From DATATB01 sp036268995 (lineage in GTDB: Bacteria > Planctomycetota > Planctomycetia > Pirellulales > PNKZ01), in assembly GCA_036268995.1 (NCBI GenBank), contig DATATB010000145.1, positions 60,221-124,220 of the forward strand: a stretch of 64,000 bases of DNA. Reading direction: 5' to 3'. The notes beneath the pieces are model-generated. The model was not told where the DNA came from. It saw nothing but the letters and a program-made list of their open reading frames with translations, and made no database searches. Of this stretch, positions 17,235-25,836 are shown one piece after another. The position numbers and the translations under genes were made by a program. Position 1 is the stretch's first letter; each line of letters begins with the position of its first letter.

Positions 17235-18023
17235 ATGGCTTTTCGCGTGGATTTGGCGATCTTTCGCGGTCCTTTGGACCTGCTGCTCTATCTCGTGCGC
17301 AAACACGAGCTGGAGATCGTCGATATTCCAGTAGCGCTGGTCACGAAGCAGTTTCTCGACCACCTGGCCGTGCTCGAAGTCCTGGACGTGAACTCCGTCG
17401 GCGATTTTCTCGAAATGGCCAGCACGCTGGTGGAAATCAAAAGCCGCATGGTGCTGCCGCACGCCGACGAAGTGGAAGAGGCCCTGGAGGATCCGCGGCA
17501 AGAGCTGGTGCGGCAACTGCTGGAGTACAAAAAGTTCAAGGACGCGGCCAGCATGCTGGAAGAGCGCGGCCGGGCCTGGCAGGAGCGCTACCCGCGACTC
17601 TCGAGCGACCTGCCGGTTCGTGAGCGCAGCCTGGCCGACGAGCCGATCCACGAGGTCGAATTGTGGGACCTGGTCAGCGCCTTCGGCCGGATCATGCGCC
17701 AGCACGAAGATGCGGCCCACTCCAACAGCATCGTCTACGACGACACGCCGATCCACGTGTTCATGGGCCGCATTCGCGATCAGCTCGTGGCCCGCGGCCG
17801 GCTGGCGCTCGGCGAGTTGTTTCAGCCGGGCATGCACAAGTCGACGCTGGTCGGCATCTTCCTGGCCATTCTCGAATTGGTGCGGCACCACACGGTCGAA
17901 GCGCAGCAGGACCATCTCTTTGGCGAGGTCTGGCTGCAGCCCGGTGCCGAGCCCGCGGCCGCCATCGACGCTCAATCGACCGACAACTACGAGCATGGCC
18001 GCCGCGAAACGGACGCGAAGTGA
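17235..18023 (+). CDS. scpA: Segregation and condensation protein A
   Basis: A 262-aa kleisin. The N-terminal FRGPLDLLLYLVRKHELEIVDIP is the ScpA signature. A helical middle (FLEMASTLVEIKSRMVLP) and a C-terminal winged-helix segment (about residues 195-240) follow. ScpA bridges the SMC heads in chromosome condensation. Its usual partner scpB is not adjacent and not in this window. Confidence 0.92.
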   Translation: MAFRVDLAIFRGPLDLLLYLVRKHELEIVDIPVALVTKQFLDHLAVLEVLDVNSVGDFLEMASTLVEIKSRMVLPHADEVEEALEDPRQELVRQLLEYKKFKDAASMLEERGRAWQERYPRLSSDLPVRERSLADEPIHEVELWDLVSAFGRIMRQHEDAAHSNSIVYDDTPIHVFMGRIRDQLVARGRLALGELFQPGMHKSTLVGIFLAILELVRHHTVEAQQDHLFGEVWLQPGAEPAAAIDAQSTDNYEHGRRETDAK

Positions 18024-18130
18024 GCCTGCCACTTTACGCGCCATGCGGTGCGGGGCATGGCACCCGAAGGCGCAGAACTGATATAATCCCCAGCGTGCCT
18101 GTATTCGTGCCCTGTGCAAAGAAGGATGTG

Positions 18131-19241
18131 ATGGACCGCGAACTATTGGATCGAGCGGAACAGATTCGCCTGCGAGTCACCCAACTCCGAGATTCTCTTT
18201 GACCTGGCTGCGAAGCAAGGACGCATCGAGGCCATCGAGCACGAAATGGCCCAAAGCGGCTTCTGGGACAACCAGGAACGGGCTCAGGCCACGATGGCGG
18301 AGCTGAAGGCGCTCTCCGCCGTGGTCAAGCCCGTGCGCGAAGTAACCGGCGCCAGTGACGATTTGGCCGTGCTGATCGAGATGGCCGCCGAAGACGAAGC
18401 TATGGCGGTCGAAGTCCGGCCGGAGCTCGAGCGGCTGGAGGCGGCGCTCGATGACCTGGAGCTCAAGGCATTGCTTAATGGCCCGCACGATGCGGCCCCC
18501 GCACTGCTCTCGATCAATGCCCGCGATGGCGGCGTCGATGCCAACGACTGGGCCGAAATGCTGCTGCGCATGTACATTCAATGGGCGCAGAAGCACGAGT
18601 ACGACGTCGAGGTGCTCGACCGGCAGGACAACGACGAGGCCGGCATCAGCAGCGCGACGATCGCCATCCGCGGCCCGATGGCCTACGGCTATCTCAAGGG
18701 CGAGACCGGCATGCACCGGCTGGTGCGCATCAGCCCGTTCAATGCGGAAGGCAAGCGGCAGACCAGTTTCGCGGCCGTCGACGTGTCGCCCGAAATCGGC
18801 GAGAGCGCGGAGATCGAAATCAACGACGAGGACATCCGCGAAGACGTGTTCCGCGCCAGCGGCGCCGGCGGCCAGCATGTCAACAAGACCTCGAGCGCCA
18901 TCCGGCTGACGCACCTGCCCACGGGCATCGTGGTGCAATGCCAGAACGAACGCAGCCAGCATAAGAATCGGGCGACGGCCATGAAAATGCTCCGCGCGCG
19001 CATGGCTCGCATTGAAGAAGAAAAACGCGAAGCCGAGCAAGCCGCCAAATACCAGTCGCAGGCCAAGACCGGCTTCGGCTCGCAGATTCGCAATTATTTC
19101 CTGCATCCCGACCAACGCGTCAAAGACGCTCGCACGGGATTCCTGGTCGGCAACTTCCAGAGCGTGCTGGACGGCAACATCCAGGGCTTTCTCGACGCCT
19201 TTTTGCGCTGGCGAGTAGGCAAAGCGAGCGACCCGTCGTGA
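18131..19241 (+). CDS. prfB: Peptide chain release factor 2, programmed +1 frameshift
   Basis: RF2 ends translation at UGA and UAA. The gene is joined from 18131..18199 and 18201..19241: 23 codons end in CTT, then in-frame TGA (18200-18202), and reading continues +1 at GAC, giving about 369 aa. Visible are the SPF recognition region (RISPFNAEGKRQT) and the catalytic GGQ loop (SGAGGQHVNKTSSA). The slippery CTT TGA C is canonical, but the strong AGGGGG internal Shine-Dalgarno seen in E. coli is absent; upstream reads CTCCGAGATTCT. An AAGGA site precedes the ATG. Confidence 0.93.
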
Positions 19242-19783
19242 AGCCGGCCGGCGAGTTAATCGGTGCCGGCTGGCGGATCGTCTTCGTCCGCAGCGGAGAC
19301 CGCATCGAGCATCGCGTGTGTCTGGCCGACGGCGACCATTACGAGCCACAGATCGCGTCGGTCGAAGGCTCGGCGGACGAGCCCTGGCCGGCCAGCCCTC
19401 CGCTGCAGCAAGTGCATTTTCAGCCGTGCCCCGACGGCCGGCAAGCTGCCTTGCTGGTAGGCATGGCCGGCCGCTCGCATTGGTCGGCCGCCGTGGAAGT
19501 CTCGGCTGGCGGCCGCCAGGCCGCGTTCGAGGTCGCCTGCCGGGCCGCCTCACCGCCCGACTGGCTCGGCAGCAGTTACCGGCTCGAGACCGAGCGCACG
19601 TTCGATTGGTCGCCGACCCACGTATGGCTCGGCCCGCTCGAACTGGCGATCGAGCCGCTGGAGCATCATTCAGCGCCGACGTGGATGCTCGGGCAGCAAA
19701 ACTTGCAACTGGCCGTGGCACTGCCCGAAGGGCGCTGGCCGCAAACGATCTCTTGGCGCTACACGCTTACATTCCGCGCGTGA
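19238..19783 (+). CDS. Hypothetical protein translationally coupled to prfB
   Basis: A 181-aa protein beginning with GTG that overlaps the prfB stop (GTGA). The composition is beta-rich with many Trp and His residues and no membrane segment or signal. No family is recognised. Codon use matches the neighbours and the overlap argues for co-expression with prfB. Confidence 0.6.
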   Translation: MKPAGELIGAGWRIVFVRSGDRIEHRVCLADGDHYEPQIASVEGSADEPWPASPPLQQVHFQPCPDGRQAALLVGMAGRSHWSAAVEVSAGGRQAAFEVACRAASPPDWLGSSYRLETERTFDWSPTHVWLGPLELAIEPLEHHSAPTWMLGQQNLQLAVALPEGRWPQTISWRYTLTFRA

Positions 19784-19814
19784 CCCGCTGCGGCCGTGTT
19801 CCCTGCGGCTGCGC

Positions 19815-20387
19815 TCAATTCATCCGCGAGAATTGGGCCAAGCGCGTGTGAAGCTGGTACAAGTCCTCGCGCAAGCGGTCGATTTGCCATTGCAGAAACT
19901 GGGATTCGTTTTGCGGCTTGATGCTGCGGGCTTTTTCCAGCCCTACGCTTGCCAGTTCCGCCGTGAGCCGCAATCGCTCGACTTCCATGGGCGAAATGGT
20001 GCCGGGGTTCTGCTGGTTAATGGCCAGCACGCGTTGCAGCGACTGTTGCGCTGCGCTGAGGTTGGCCTCGGCGGCAATGATGTAAAGCGGGATGCGCTGG
20101 CCGCCTTTCTGTGTGAGCGCTTTGAGCTGTTCTTCGTCGATGGTTACGGAGTGATCGATCGCCTCCACCGCCGCTTTCGTAAACGTGCCGGGAATCCGCT
20201 TGTTGATTTGCTGGACGCGATCCAGTTCGAGTTTTGACAGCGCCAGCCGGACGCGCATATAGCGCACGTCCAGTTCGTTCACCTGCCCGGCCGTGTCCGA
20301 CGTGCCCTGCTGGCCGCTGGGTTCTTGCGCCGAAGCGGCTACGGCCGCCAACAGTCCGATGGCGATCAACAGTCGTGTCCAGGTCAT
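19815..20387 (-). CDS. Secreted coiled-coil protein
   Basis: A 190-aa protein with a clear signal peptide (TRLLIAIGLLAAVAASA, then QEPSG). The mature part is mostly helical and amphipathic (RLALSKLELDRVQQINKR; EANLSAAQQSLQRVLAINQQ; LQWQIDRLREDLYQLHTRLA), suggesting a periplasmic coiled coil. No enzymatic motif was seen. It is convergent with the prfB block and may be co-directional with the kinase-like gene upstream at 20589-21563. Confidence 0.65.
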   Translation of the reverse strand: MTWTRLLIAIGLLAAVAASAQEPSGQQGTSDTAGQVNELDVRYMRVRLALSKLELDRVQQINKRIPGTFTKAAVEAIDHSVTIDEEQLKALTQKGGQRIPLYIIAAEANLSAAQQSLQRVLAINQQNPGTISPMEVERLRLTAELASVGLEKARSIKPQNESQFLQWQIDRLREDLYQLHTRLAQFSRMN

Positions 20388-20588
20388 GATGCGTCTCTCC
20401 TAGTCGTGACCACGAGAAGTGTGCTCGCTCCGGCGCAGCATGGTCGGTTGGGCCGGGTCTTCTCGTTAACATCGCGCGCCGAGCCGCTGCGTGCAATCAG
20501 CATCTCGCCCGGCGTGTGAAGCAAGGTTAGCACGCATTTAATGCAGCCGCCGATGCGCTGCTTGCAGTGCACCGACCGGGCGAGCGGT

Positions 20589-21563
20589 TTATCCCGCGGC
20601 ATTTGCCGGCACGATGACGTGTACTGCCCGCGGAACCACTTCCACCGCTAAAGGCGTATGGCCGGCGGCCTCGCCGTCGACTTCCACCGGCACAACCGCT
20701 TCGCTTGTCATCGTCAGCCGGCGGCAGCGGCCGTGCAGCACATCCGCACGGGCCTCGTGACGCCCCAGTGCGACGGACAGGGCATAGCTGGCCAGCGGCA
20801 GCCGGCCCGGCCGCGTAAAGACGACCCAATCCAGCCAGCCGTCGTCGCAGCAGGCGTCGGGGGTAAATCGCAGCCGCAGCCCGTAGATCGGCAAGTTGAA
20901 GATCATCGCCAGCGCGCCGCGGACCGTTTGGCCATCGGCCTGCAATTCCACCACCGGATATCGATACGAACAGGCAGCCGCCACCAGCGGCACCACGTAC
21001 GCCAGGCTGTTGACCCGCCGCAACTGGTGGCCGCGGCTGCGCCACTCGGCCAGCCGGTGGACCACCTCGCCATCGAACCCGGCACTGACCACGATGCTGA
21101 ACAACTGCCCATTGACCGAGCCCAAGTCGCTGGGTCGAATCCGGCCGTCGGCGATCGCCTGGGCAATGGCCACTGGATCGCGCTGGAAACCGAAATGACG
21201 CGCGAACAGGTTTTCGTTACCCAGCGGCAGCACGGCAATGGGCACCCCCAGCCGCTCGTTGAGCACGCGATGCAGCGTGCCGTCTCCGCCGGCAGCCACG
21301 ACGCAGCGGTACTGCCCGCCTGTTTCCGGCGAGCGCACGGCCGCCAATTCGTCGAGGTTTCGGATTTCGTGTGGCTCGAGCTTGTGCGATCGGAGTGCGG
21401 CAACCAGCTTGCCAACCACTTCGCCGTTGCGCCGGGCACCGCTGAAAGGGTTGGCTACGATTGCCACGCGCCGGGCGTGTGGGTCGACAAGCGTGAGGTC
21501 CGAGCCGGCGCAAGAGCCGGTGGAGAGTTCGGATCCGAGTGTGGTCGAAGTGTAATGGTTCAT
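20589..21563 (-). CDS. Diacylglycerol/lipid kinase family protein
   Basis: A 324-aa protein with the DAGK catalytic fold: VAIVANPFSGARRNGEVV at the N-terminus, the nucleotide motif VVAAGGDGTLHRVLNE, LPLGNENLFARHF, and the C-terminal beta-sandwich ending in VPVEVDGEAAGHTPL. Homologues phosphorylate diacylglycerol or other lipids at the membrane; the substrate cannot be predicted. The canonical GNDF motif reads GNEN here, a variant also met in planctomycete homologues as far as I recall. Confidence 0.82.
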   Translation of the reverse strand: MNHYTSTTLGSELSTGSCAGSDLTLVDPHARRVAIVANPFSGARRNGEVVGKLVAALRSHKLEPHEIRNLDELAAVRSPETGGQYRCVVAAGGDGTLHRVLNERLGVPIAVLPLGNENLFARHFGFQRDPVAIAQAIADGRIRPSDLGSVNGQLFSIVVSAGFDGEVVHRLAEWRSRGHQLRRVNSLAYVVPLVAAACSYRYPVVELQADGQTVRGALAMIFNLPIYGLRLRFTPDACCDDGWLDWVVFTRPGRLPLASYALSVALGRHEARADVLHGRCRRLTMTSEAVVPVEVDGEAAGHTPLAVEVVPRAVHVIVPANAAG

Positions 21564-22098
21564 GGCGGAGGGAGCGCCGTTTTATCTGATTTTATCCGCG
21601 CGCACACCCCCCGGAGGCAAGCGCCGGTGGCCGCTGGCCGCGGTTTTTTTGCTGCGATTTGGACTGCGGCTGCACGGCTGATCGTGCCCGCCGGACAGGA
21701 CATTTTGCCGCAGCCGGCGGCCGCCGCAAGTTGCGATGGATTAATTGCTTGACCCTCTATTTTTGCGCTGTTAGGATCGCATGCAGCTTCCTGTCGCGGG
21801 TCGCATCAACACGTGGTGCTTCGTTTTGGGATGCGTTTTCCTCAGCCCGCCGGCGGGGCGCGTTTGTCCCAGCCTCCAGTTTTTCACGGGACTGCGTTCG
21901 GCCCGGATGCCGGCCCATTCCCTCGTTTCGGCCGGTCGCCGACCGGAAATGGAAATCACAGTTCTTGGAACGCCTTGTCTCGGAAGCGCTGCGCCGCAGT
22001 CCGATTCTGGGATTGCATCGTAACGCCGCTAATTACTTTACTCGCTTGTAAACCCGGCAGTGCCGGCGTATCGGAAAGCAACAGAAGAGGATTCGCCA
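21564..22098. other. Intergenic region upstream of the ExbB operon
   Basis: This is 535 bases between the divergent lipid kinase gene and exbB. Short frames here lack coding bias and overlap each other, so no gene is called. The stretch probably holds promoters for both directions, but no convincing -35/-10 pair was read. An AGAGGA ribosome site lies just before the exbB ATG. Confidence 0.5.
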
Positions 22099-22926
22099 AT
22101 GTCTTGTGCCCCCGTCCCGCTGTCTCGTCGGCTGGCGATTGTGCTGGCGATGTTCGTTGCGCTGGCCGCTTTCGGAACCTTCACACCGACGCCCGCGCCG
22201 GCCCAGGAGGGAGCCAAGGCTGCCGAAGAAAAGAAGGAAGGCGAAGCACCCGAACAAAAGAACTATATCTGGTGGATCATCGAGTCGTCGGGCTCGATCG
22301 GCTTGGTGCTGTTGCTGTTGTCGATGTACTTTATCGCCACCGTGGGCCGGTTGTTCGTCGAGTTGCGACCGCAAGTCGTCACGCCGCCGGAAGTCACCGA
22401 AGAGTGTGATGCCCTGCTGGAGAAACGCGACTTCAAGGGTATCTATGCAGTGGTCCGCGAAGACGACTCCGCCTACAGCCGCATTGTCTCGGCCGGCCTG
22501 GCCGAACTGTCCAATGGTCTGGCCGATGCCCGCGAGGCCATGCAACACGTCGGCGAAGTCATCGTGGTGGAAATGGAAAAGAAAATTAGCATGCTCGCCG
22601 TGCTCGGCACGCTGGGCCCGATGATCGGGCTGCTGGGCACGCTCAAGGGCATGATCGCCAGTTTCAGCGTGATCGCGCTGTCGGACACGCAGCTCAAGGC
22701 CAGCGCGGTGGCCGGTGGTATTTCCGAAGCGCTGATCCTCACGTTCGAGGGCGTGTTCTTGTCGGTGCCCGCCATTTACTTTTTTGCCGTGTTCAAAAAC
22801 CGCGTGATGGGCCTGACGGCCGCTTCGATGCTCGAGGCCGACGAGTTCGTCCGGCGGTTGTCCAATGCCGCTCGCGGCAAGGGCGGGGCCGCGCCGTCCG
22901 GCGCCAAGGTGACCGCCGGCGCCTAA
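22099..22926 (+). CDS. exbB: MotA/TolQ/ExbB proton-channel family protein
   Basis: A 275-aa protein. An N-terminal signal-like segment (LAIVLAMFVALAAFGTF) is followed by a linker and three membrane helices, with the family core AVLGTLGPMIGLLGTLKGM and ILTFEGVFLSVPAIYFF. ExbB-type proteins form the pentameric stator that, with ExbD, couples proton flow to TonB/TolA-type partners. The ATG at 22099 is chosen for its AGAGGA site. It is the first gene of a colinear group with three ExbD genes and two TonB-like toroid proteins. Confidence 0.9.
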   Translation: MSCAPVPLSRRLAIVLAMFVALAAFGTFTPTPAPAQEGAKAAEEKKEGEAPEQKNYIWWIIESSGSIGLVLLLLSMYFIATVGRLFVELRPQVVTPPEVTEECDALLEKRDFKGIYAVVREDDSAYSRIVSAGLAELSNGLADAREAMQHVGEVIVVEMEKKISMLAVLGTLGPMIGLLGTLKGMIASFSVIALSDTQLKASAVAGGISEALILTFEGVFLSVPAIYFFAVFKNRVMGLTAASMLEADEFVRRLSNAARGKGGAAPSGAKVTAGA

Positions 22927-22989
22927 GCATTTCGATTCGAAAGAGGCGGTCTGCCTCCGTAGCGCGGGCACAAGTCAGGGTACTTTGAT

Positions 22990-23442
22990 ATGTCACACGG
23001 TGGCGGTGAGGGCGCGGAACCGAATCTGACGCCCATGCTCGACATGGTGTTTCAGTTGGTCACCTTCTTTATGCTGGTGATCAACTTCAAGGCCGCGTCG
23101 TTGGATCTGACGCTCAAGCTGCCGGTCGTCGGCTCGGCCCGGCCCGTCGATACCAAGGGACAGGACGAGCTGCTGATCCTGAACATCGACCTGCACGGCA
23201 AGCTGAACGTCTACGGCATGCCCAAAGAGCCCGCAGCCTATATCGCCGGCGAGGCGCAGGCCAGCCTGCTGGCGGCCCGAAAAACCAAGCCCACCATCAA
23301 GATGGGCGACGACTTGCCGACCACGGTCGTGATCCGGGCCGACAAGACCACGCCCTTCAAGCTGCTGAACAACGTGATCAAGTTATGCCAGGACCACGGC
23401 TACCGCAAGTTCGCGCTCAAGGCGATGAACAAGTCGGATTAG
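22990..23442 (+). CDS. exbD: ExbD/TolR family protein (copy 1)
   Basis: A 150-aa biopolymer transport protein. The N-terminal NLTPMLDMVFQLVTFFMLV gives one membrane helix with the essential aspartate (D18), followed by a periplasmic domain with VVIRADKTTPFKLLNNVI, the usual ExbD core. It is the most diverged of the three ExbD proteins here; the other two are clear duplicates of each other. Confidence 0.9.
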   Translation: MSHGGGEGAEPNLTPMLDMVFQLVTFFMLVINFKAASLDLTLKLPVVGSARPVDTKGQDELLILNIDLHGKLNVYGMPKEPAAYIAGEAQASLLAARKTKPTIKMGDDLPTTVVIRADKTTPFKLLNNVIKLCQDHGYRKFALKAMNKSD

Positions 23443-23469
23443 CCGGTCCCCCCAAGACGAGCGCCCTCA

Positions 23470-23979
23470 ATGAGCCGCAAGCGACGCAAGCAGGAAGACG
23501 TTACGCTGAACCTGGCCGCCATGCTGGACATGGCGTTTCAGCTTCTGACGTTCTTCATCCTGACCTTCAAGCCCGCTCCGATCGAAGGTCAGATCGATCT
23601 GCGCCTGCCGCCGCCGCAGCCCATCACCAATGTCAACGCCAAGCAGCAGGCCGGCTCGAACACGAACAACACCGATCCCGTCCAAGGGGTGAACTCGCTG
23701 ATCATCAGCGTCTTTCCCACTCCCTCGGGCCAGATCGGCTCGATGGCGATTGGCGAAGGCAATGTCGCCAGCTTACCCCAGCTCGAAACGCGGCTGAAAG
23801 AAGTGCTGGCCGACCCGGGCAGTCCGTTCGACCAGGTCGTAATCCAAGTCGGCTCGGGCCTGCACTACGAAAACTTGATGAAGGTGATCGACGTTTGCAC
23901 GCATCAAAAGCTGTCTGACGGCAAGCCGCTGAACAAGCTCAGCTTTGTCGAATTGCCAACCGACGGTGGCGGCGGATAG
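23470..23979 (+). CDS. exbD: ExbD/TolR family protein (copy 2)
   Basis: A 169-aa protein. The basic start MSRKRRKQ is followed by LNLAAMLDMAFQLLTFFIL, placing the channel aspartate at D20. The periplasmic part includes an Asn/Thr/Gln-rich linker (about residues 55-75) and ends VCTHQKLSDGKPLNKLSF. It shares FKPAPIEGQIDL and the C-terminal motif with copy 3, so the two arose by duplication. Confidence 0.9.
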   Translation: MSRKRRKQEDVTLNLAAMLDMAFQLLTFFILTFKPAPIEGQIDLRLPPPQPITNVNAKQQAGSNTNNTDPVQGVNSLIISVFPTPSGQIGSMAIGEGNVASLPQLETRLKEVLADPGSPFDQVVIQVGSGLHYENLMKVIDVCTHQKLSDGKPLNKLSFVELPTDGGGG

Positions 23980-24023
23980 CCGACGGAAATGCTGAATGCG
24001 GAATGATGAATGATGAATAGGGG

Positions 24024-24533
24024 ATGTTCATCGTGATACGCCGGCGGTCCAAGCAAGCGAACGTTGAATTGAACCTGGCCGCCATGCTGGATATGGCTTT
24101 TCAACTGCTCACTTTTTTCATTCTCACGTTCAAGCCCGCCCCGATTGAAGGCCAGATCGATCTGCACTTGCCGCCGGCTCAATCGGCTCGGATGACCCAA
24201 ACGCCGTCGCGGATCATCCCGGCTAACGACGAGGTGGACCCACTGCGGGAATTAAACCTGTTGCCGATTCGCGTCGTCGCCAATGGCTCGGGACAGATCG
24301 GCGAACTGGTGTTGGGAGATGGCTCGGTCGAAGGATTACTGCAGCTTGATCAGCGGCTGAAACTAGCGCTCGGCGACGGGCACAATAGGTTCGACCGGGT
24401 CGTAATCGAGGCCAGCGCCGGCCTGCAATATCAACCGCTCATGCAAGTCATGGACATTTGTGCTCACCAGAAGCTGGCCGACGGCAAGCGGCTCACCAGT
24501 GTCAGCCTTGCCGAACTGCCCAATGGCGAATAG
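24024..24533 (+). CDS. exbD: ExbD/TolR family protein (copy 3)
   Basis: A 169-aa paralogue of copy 2: same length, same membrane helix (LNLAAMLDMAFQLLTFFIL, aspartate D23), same FKPAPIEGQIDL stretch and a matching end (ICAHQKLADGKRLTSVSL). The linker after the helix differs (SARMTQTPSRIIPANDE). The short spacer before it holds AATGATGAATGATGAAT runs. Confidence 0.88.
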   Translation: MFIVIRRRSKQANVELNLAAMLDMAFQLLTFFILTFKPAPIEGQIDLHLPPAQSARMTQTPSRIIPANDEVDPLRELNLLPIRVVANGSGQIGELVLGDGSVEGLLQLDQRLKLALGDGHNRFDRVVIEASAGLQYQPLMQVMDICAHQKLADGKRLTSVSLAELPNGE

Positions 24534-24584
24534 CAAACCCTGATCGTTCTTTCATTCATTATTCCTACTTCATCATTCTCCTCC

Positions 24585-25757
24585 ATGCGTCGTTTTCGCC
24601 GACCATCGCCGCAGCAATCCGTTCTCAGCGGACGAGAGGTGCGTCGCATCATTTCGATGATCGGCATGCTGGGGATTTTGTGGCTGCTGGCCAGCCGCGC
24701 CGCCGACCCGAACATGTGGAAGTTCTTTGCCACGGCGCCAGAGGCAAAGGATTCGGCCGCCAACGCGCCGGGAGCCGGTGCGCCAGCCGCGCCGCAATCC
24801 AGCTCAAATCCACCAACTGCGATCGGTGGGGACGCCCAGGACCCTGCGATCCCCCAGGCGCCGCCGGCCGCGGCAAAAAAGGAAGACTCGTACGCCTGGG
24901 AAACCATCGATCCTGAACCAGGCCTCGAAGGCCCGCTGGATGCCGATCCCGAAGAGCGCGACGCGGCCAAAGAACAGTTTCAGGCCCTCAGCGACAAGGA
25001 GGACTTGGCGGCTGTCGACATGCCGGCGTATTGGCGGCTGATGCGCTGGAGCCGCAATCAGTCGTTCAACGAGTTGCAAAAACGCGCCAAGCGCGGCGGC
25101 GTGGACGTGATGTTCACGCATTTTGCCCAGGAGCCGGAAAAGCACCGCGGCGAATTGGTGCAGCTCAAGTTGCGCGTGGTGCGGGTAGTCAGATTCGACG
25201 CCCCGGAAAACCCGGCCGGTATGAAGCAAACGTTCGAGGCTTGGGGCGTGACGGACAATGACTCGCTTTCGAACCCTTACGTGGTGGTCTTCAGCGAAAA
25301 GCCGCCCGAGTTGCCGCTGGGCGCCAAAGTCGAGGAAGACGCCATGTTCGTCGGCTATTTTCTCAAGGACATAAGCTACGAAGCGTACAATACCCGGCGA
25401 TTCGCCCCGCTGCTGATCGGCCGCCTGCGCTGGCGTGATAATCCGGCCGCGGCCATGCTGCGCGACCAGAAATCCAATCCGCGCGACATGTGGCTGGTGC
25501 TGGGTATCGGATTGACGGTGTTGACGGCCACGGTCGGTAGCTGGATCTGGCGGATGCGGCACCCCAAAAAGCGGTCGGCGTTCGGCTCCGACGATCAAGA
25601 GCACCAGGCGGTCCAGGATTGGATCGAGAAGGCCGAACAGGGCGAGGGGCCCGACGACGAGCAAACCGCCGGCCACGACGTGAACCTGCCCGGTCGCCGA
25701 GCGGTGGCCGGCGCGCTGGACTGGATCGATCCCAACCGACATAATGAATCTCCCTAG
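24585..25757 (+). CDS. Two-TM membrane protein of the ExbD/toroid cluster
   Basis: A 390-aa protein with an N-terminal membrane helix (IISMIGMLGILWLLASRA), a Pro/Ala-rich linker, a soluble domain (about residues 110-290, with VQLKLRVVRVVRF and YVVVFSEKPPELPLG, an OB-like strand pattern) and a second helix (WLVLGIGLTVLTATVGSWIW), ending in a charged tail. I do not recognise the family. Its place between ExbD copy 3 and the TonB-like proteins suggests a structural part of the same envelope machine. Confidence 0.7.
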   Translation: MRRFRRPSPQQSVLSGREVRRIISMIGMLGILWLLASRAADPNMWKFFATAPEAKDSAANAPGAGAPAAPQSSSNPPTAIGGDAQDPAIPQAPPAAAKKEDSYAWETIDPEPGLEGPLDADPEERDAAKEQFQALSDKEDLAAVDMPAYWRLMRWSRNQSFNELQKRAKRGGVDVMFTHFAQEPEKHRGELVQLKLRVVRVVRFDAPENPAGMKQTFEAWGVTDNDSLSNPYVVVFSEKPPELPLGAKVEEDAMFVGYFLKDISYEAYNTRRFAPLLIGRLRWRDNPAAAMLRDQKSNPRDMWLVLGIGLTVLTATVGSWIWRMRHPKKRSAFGSDDQEHQAVQDWIEKAEQGEGPDDEQTAGHDVNLPGRRAVAGALDWIDPNRHNESP

Positions 25758-25836
25758 CTGCTGCCGCATCCCGCGCGTTCCTTCGGCCGAACCGTAAAAA
25801 AGCACCTATCCGTGACGACAAACTGAGGCGCGAGCC

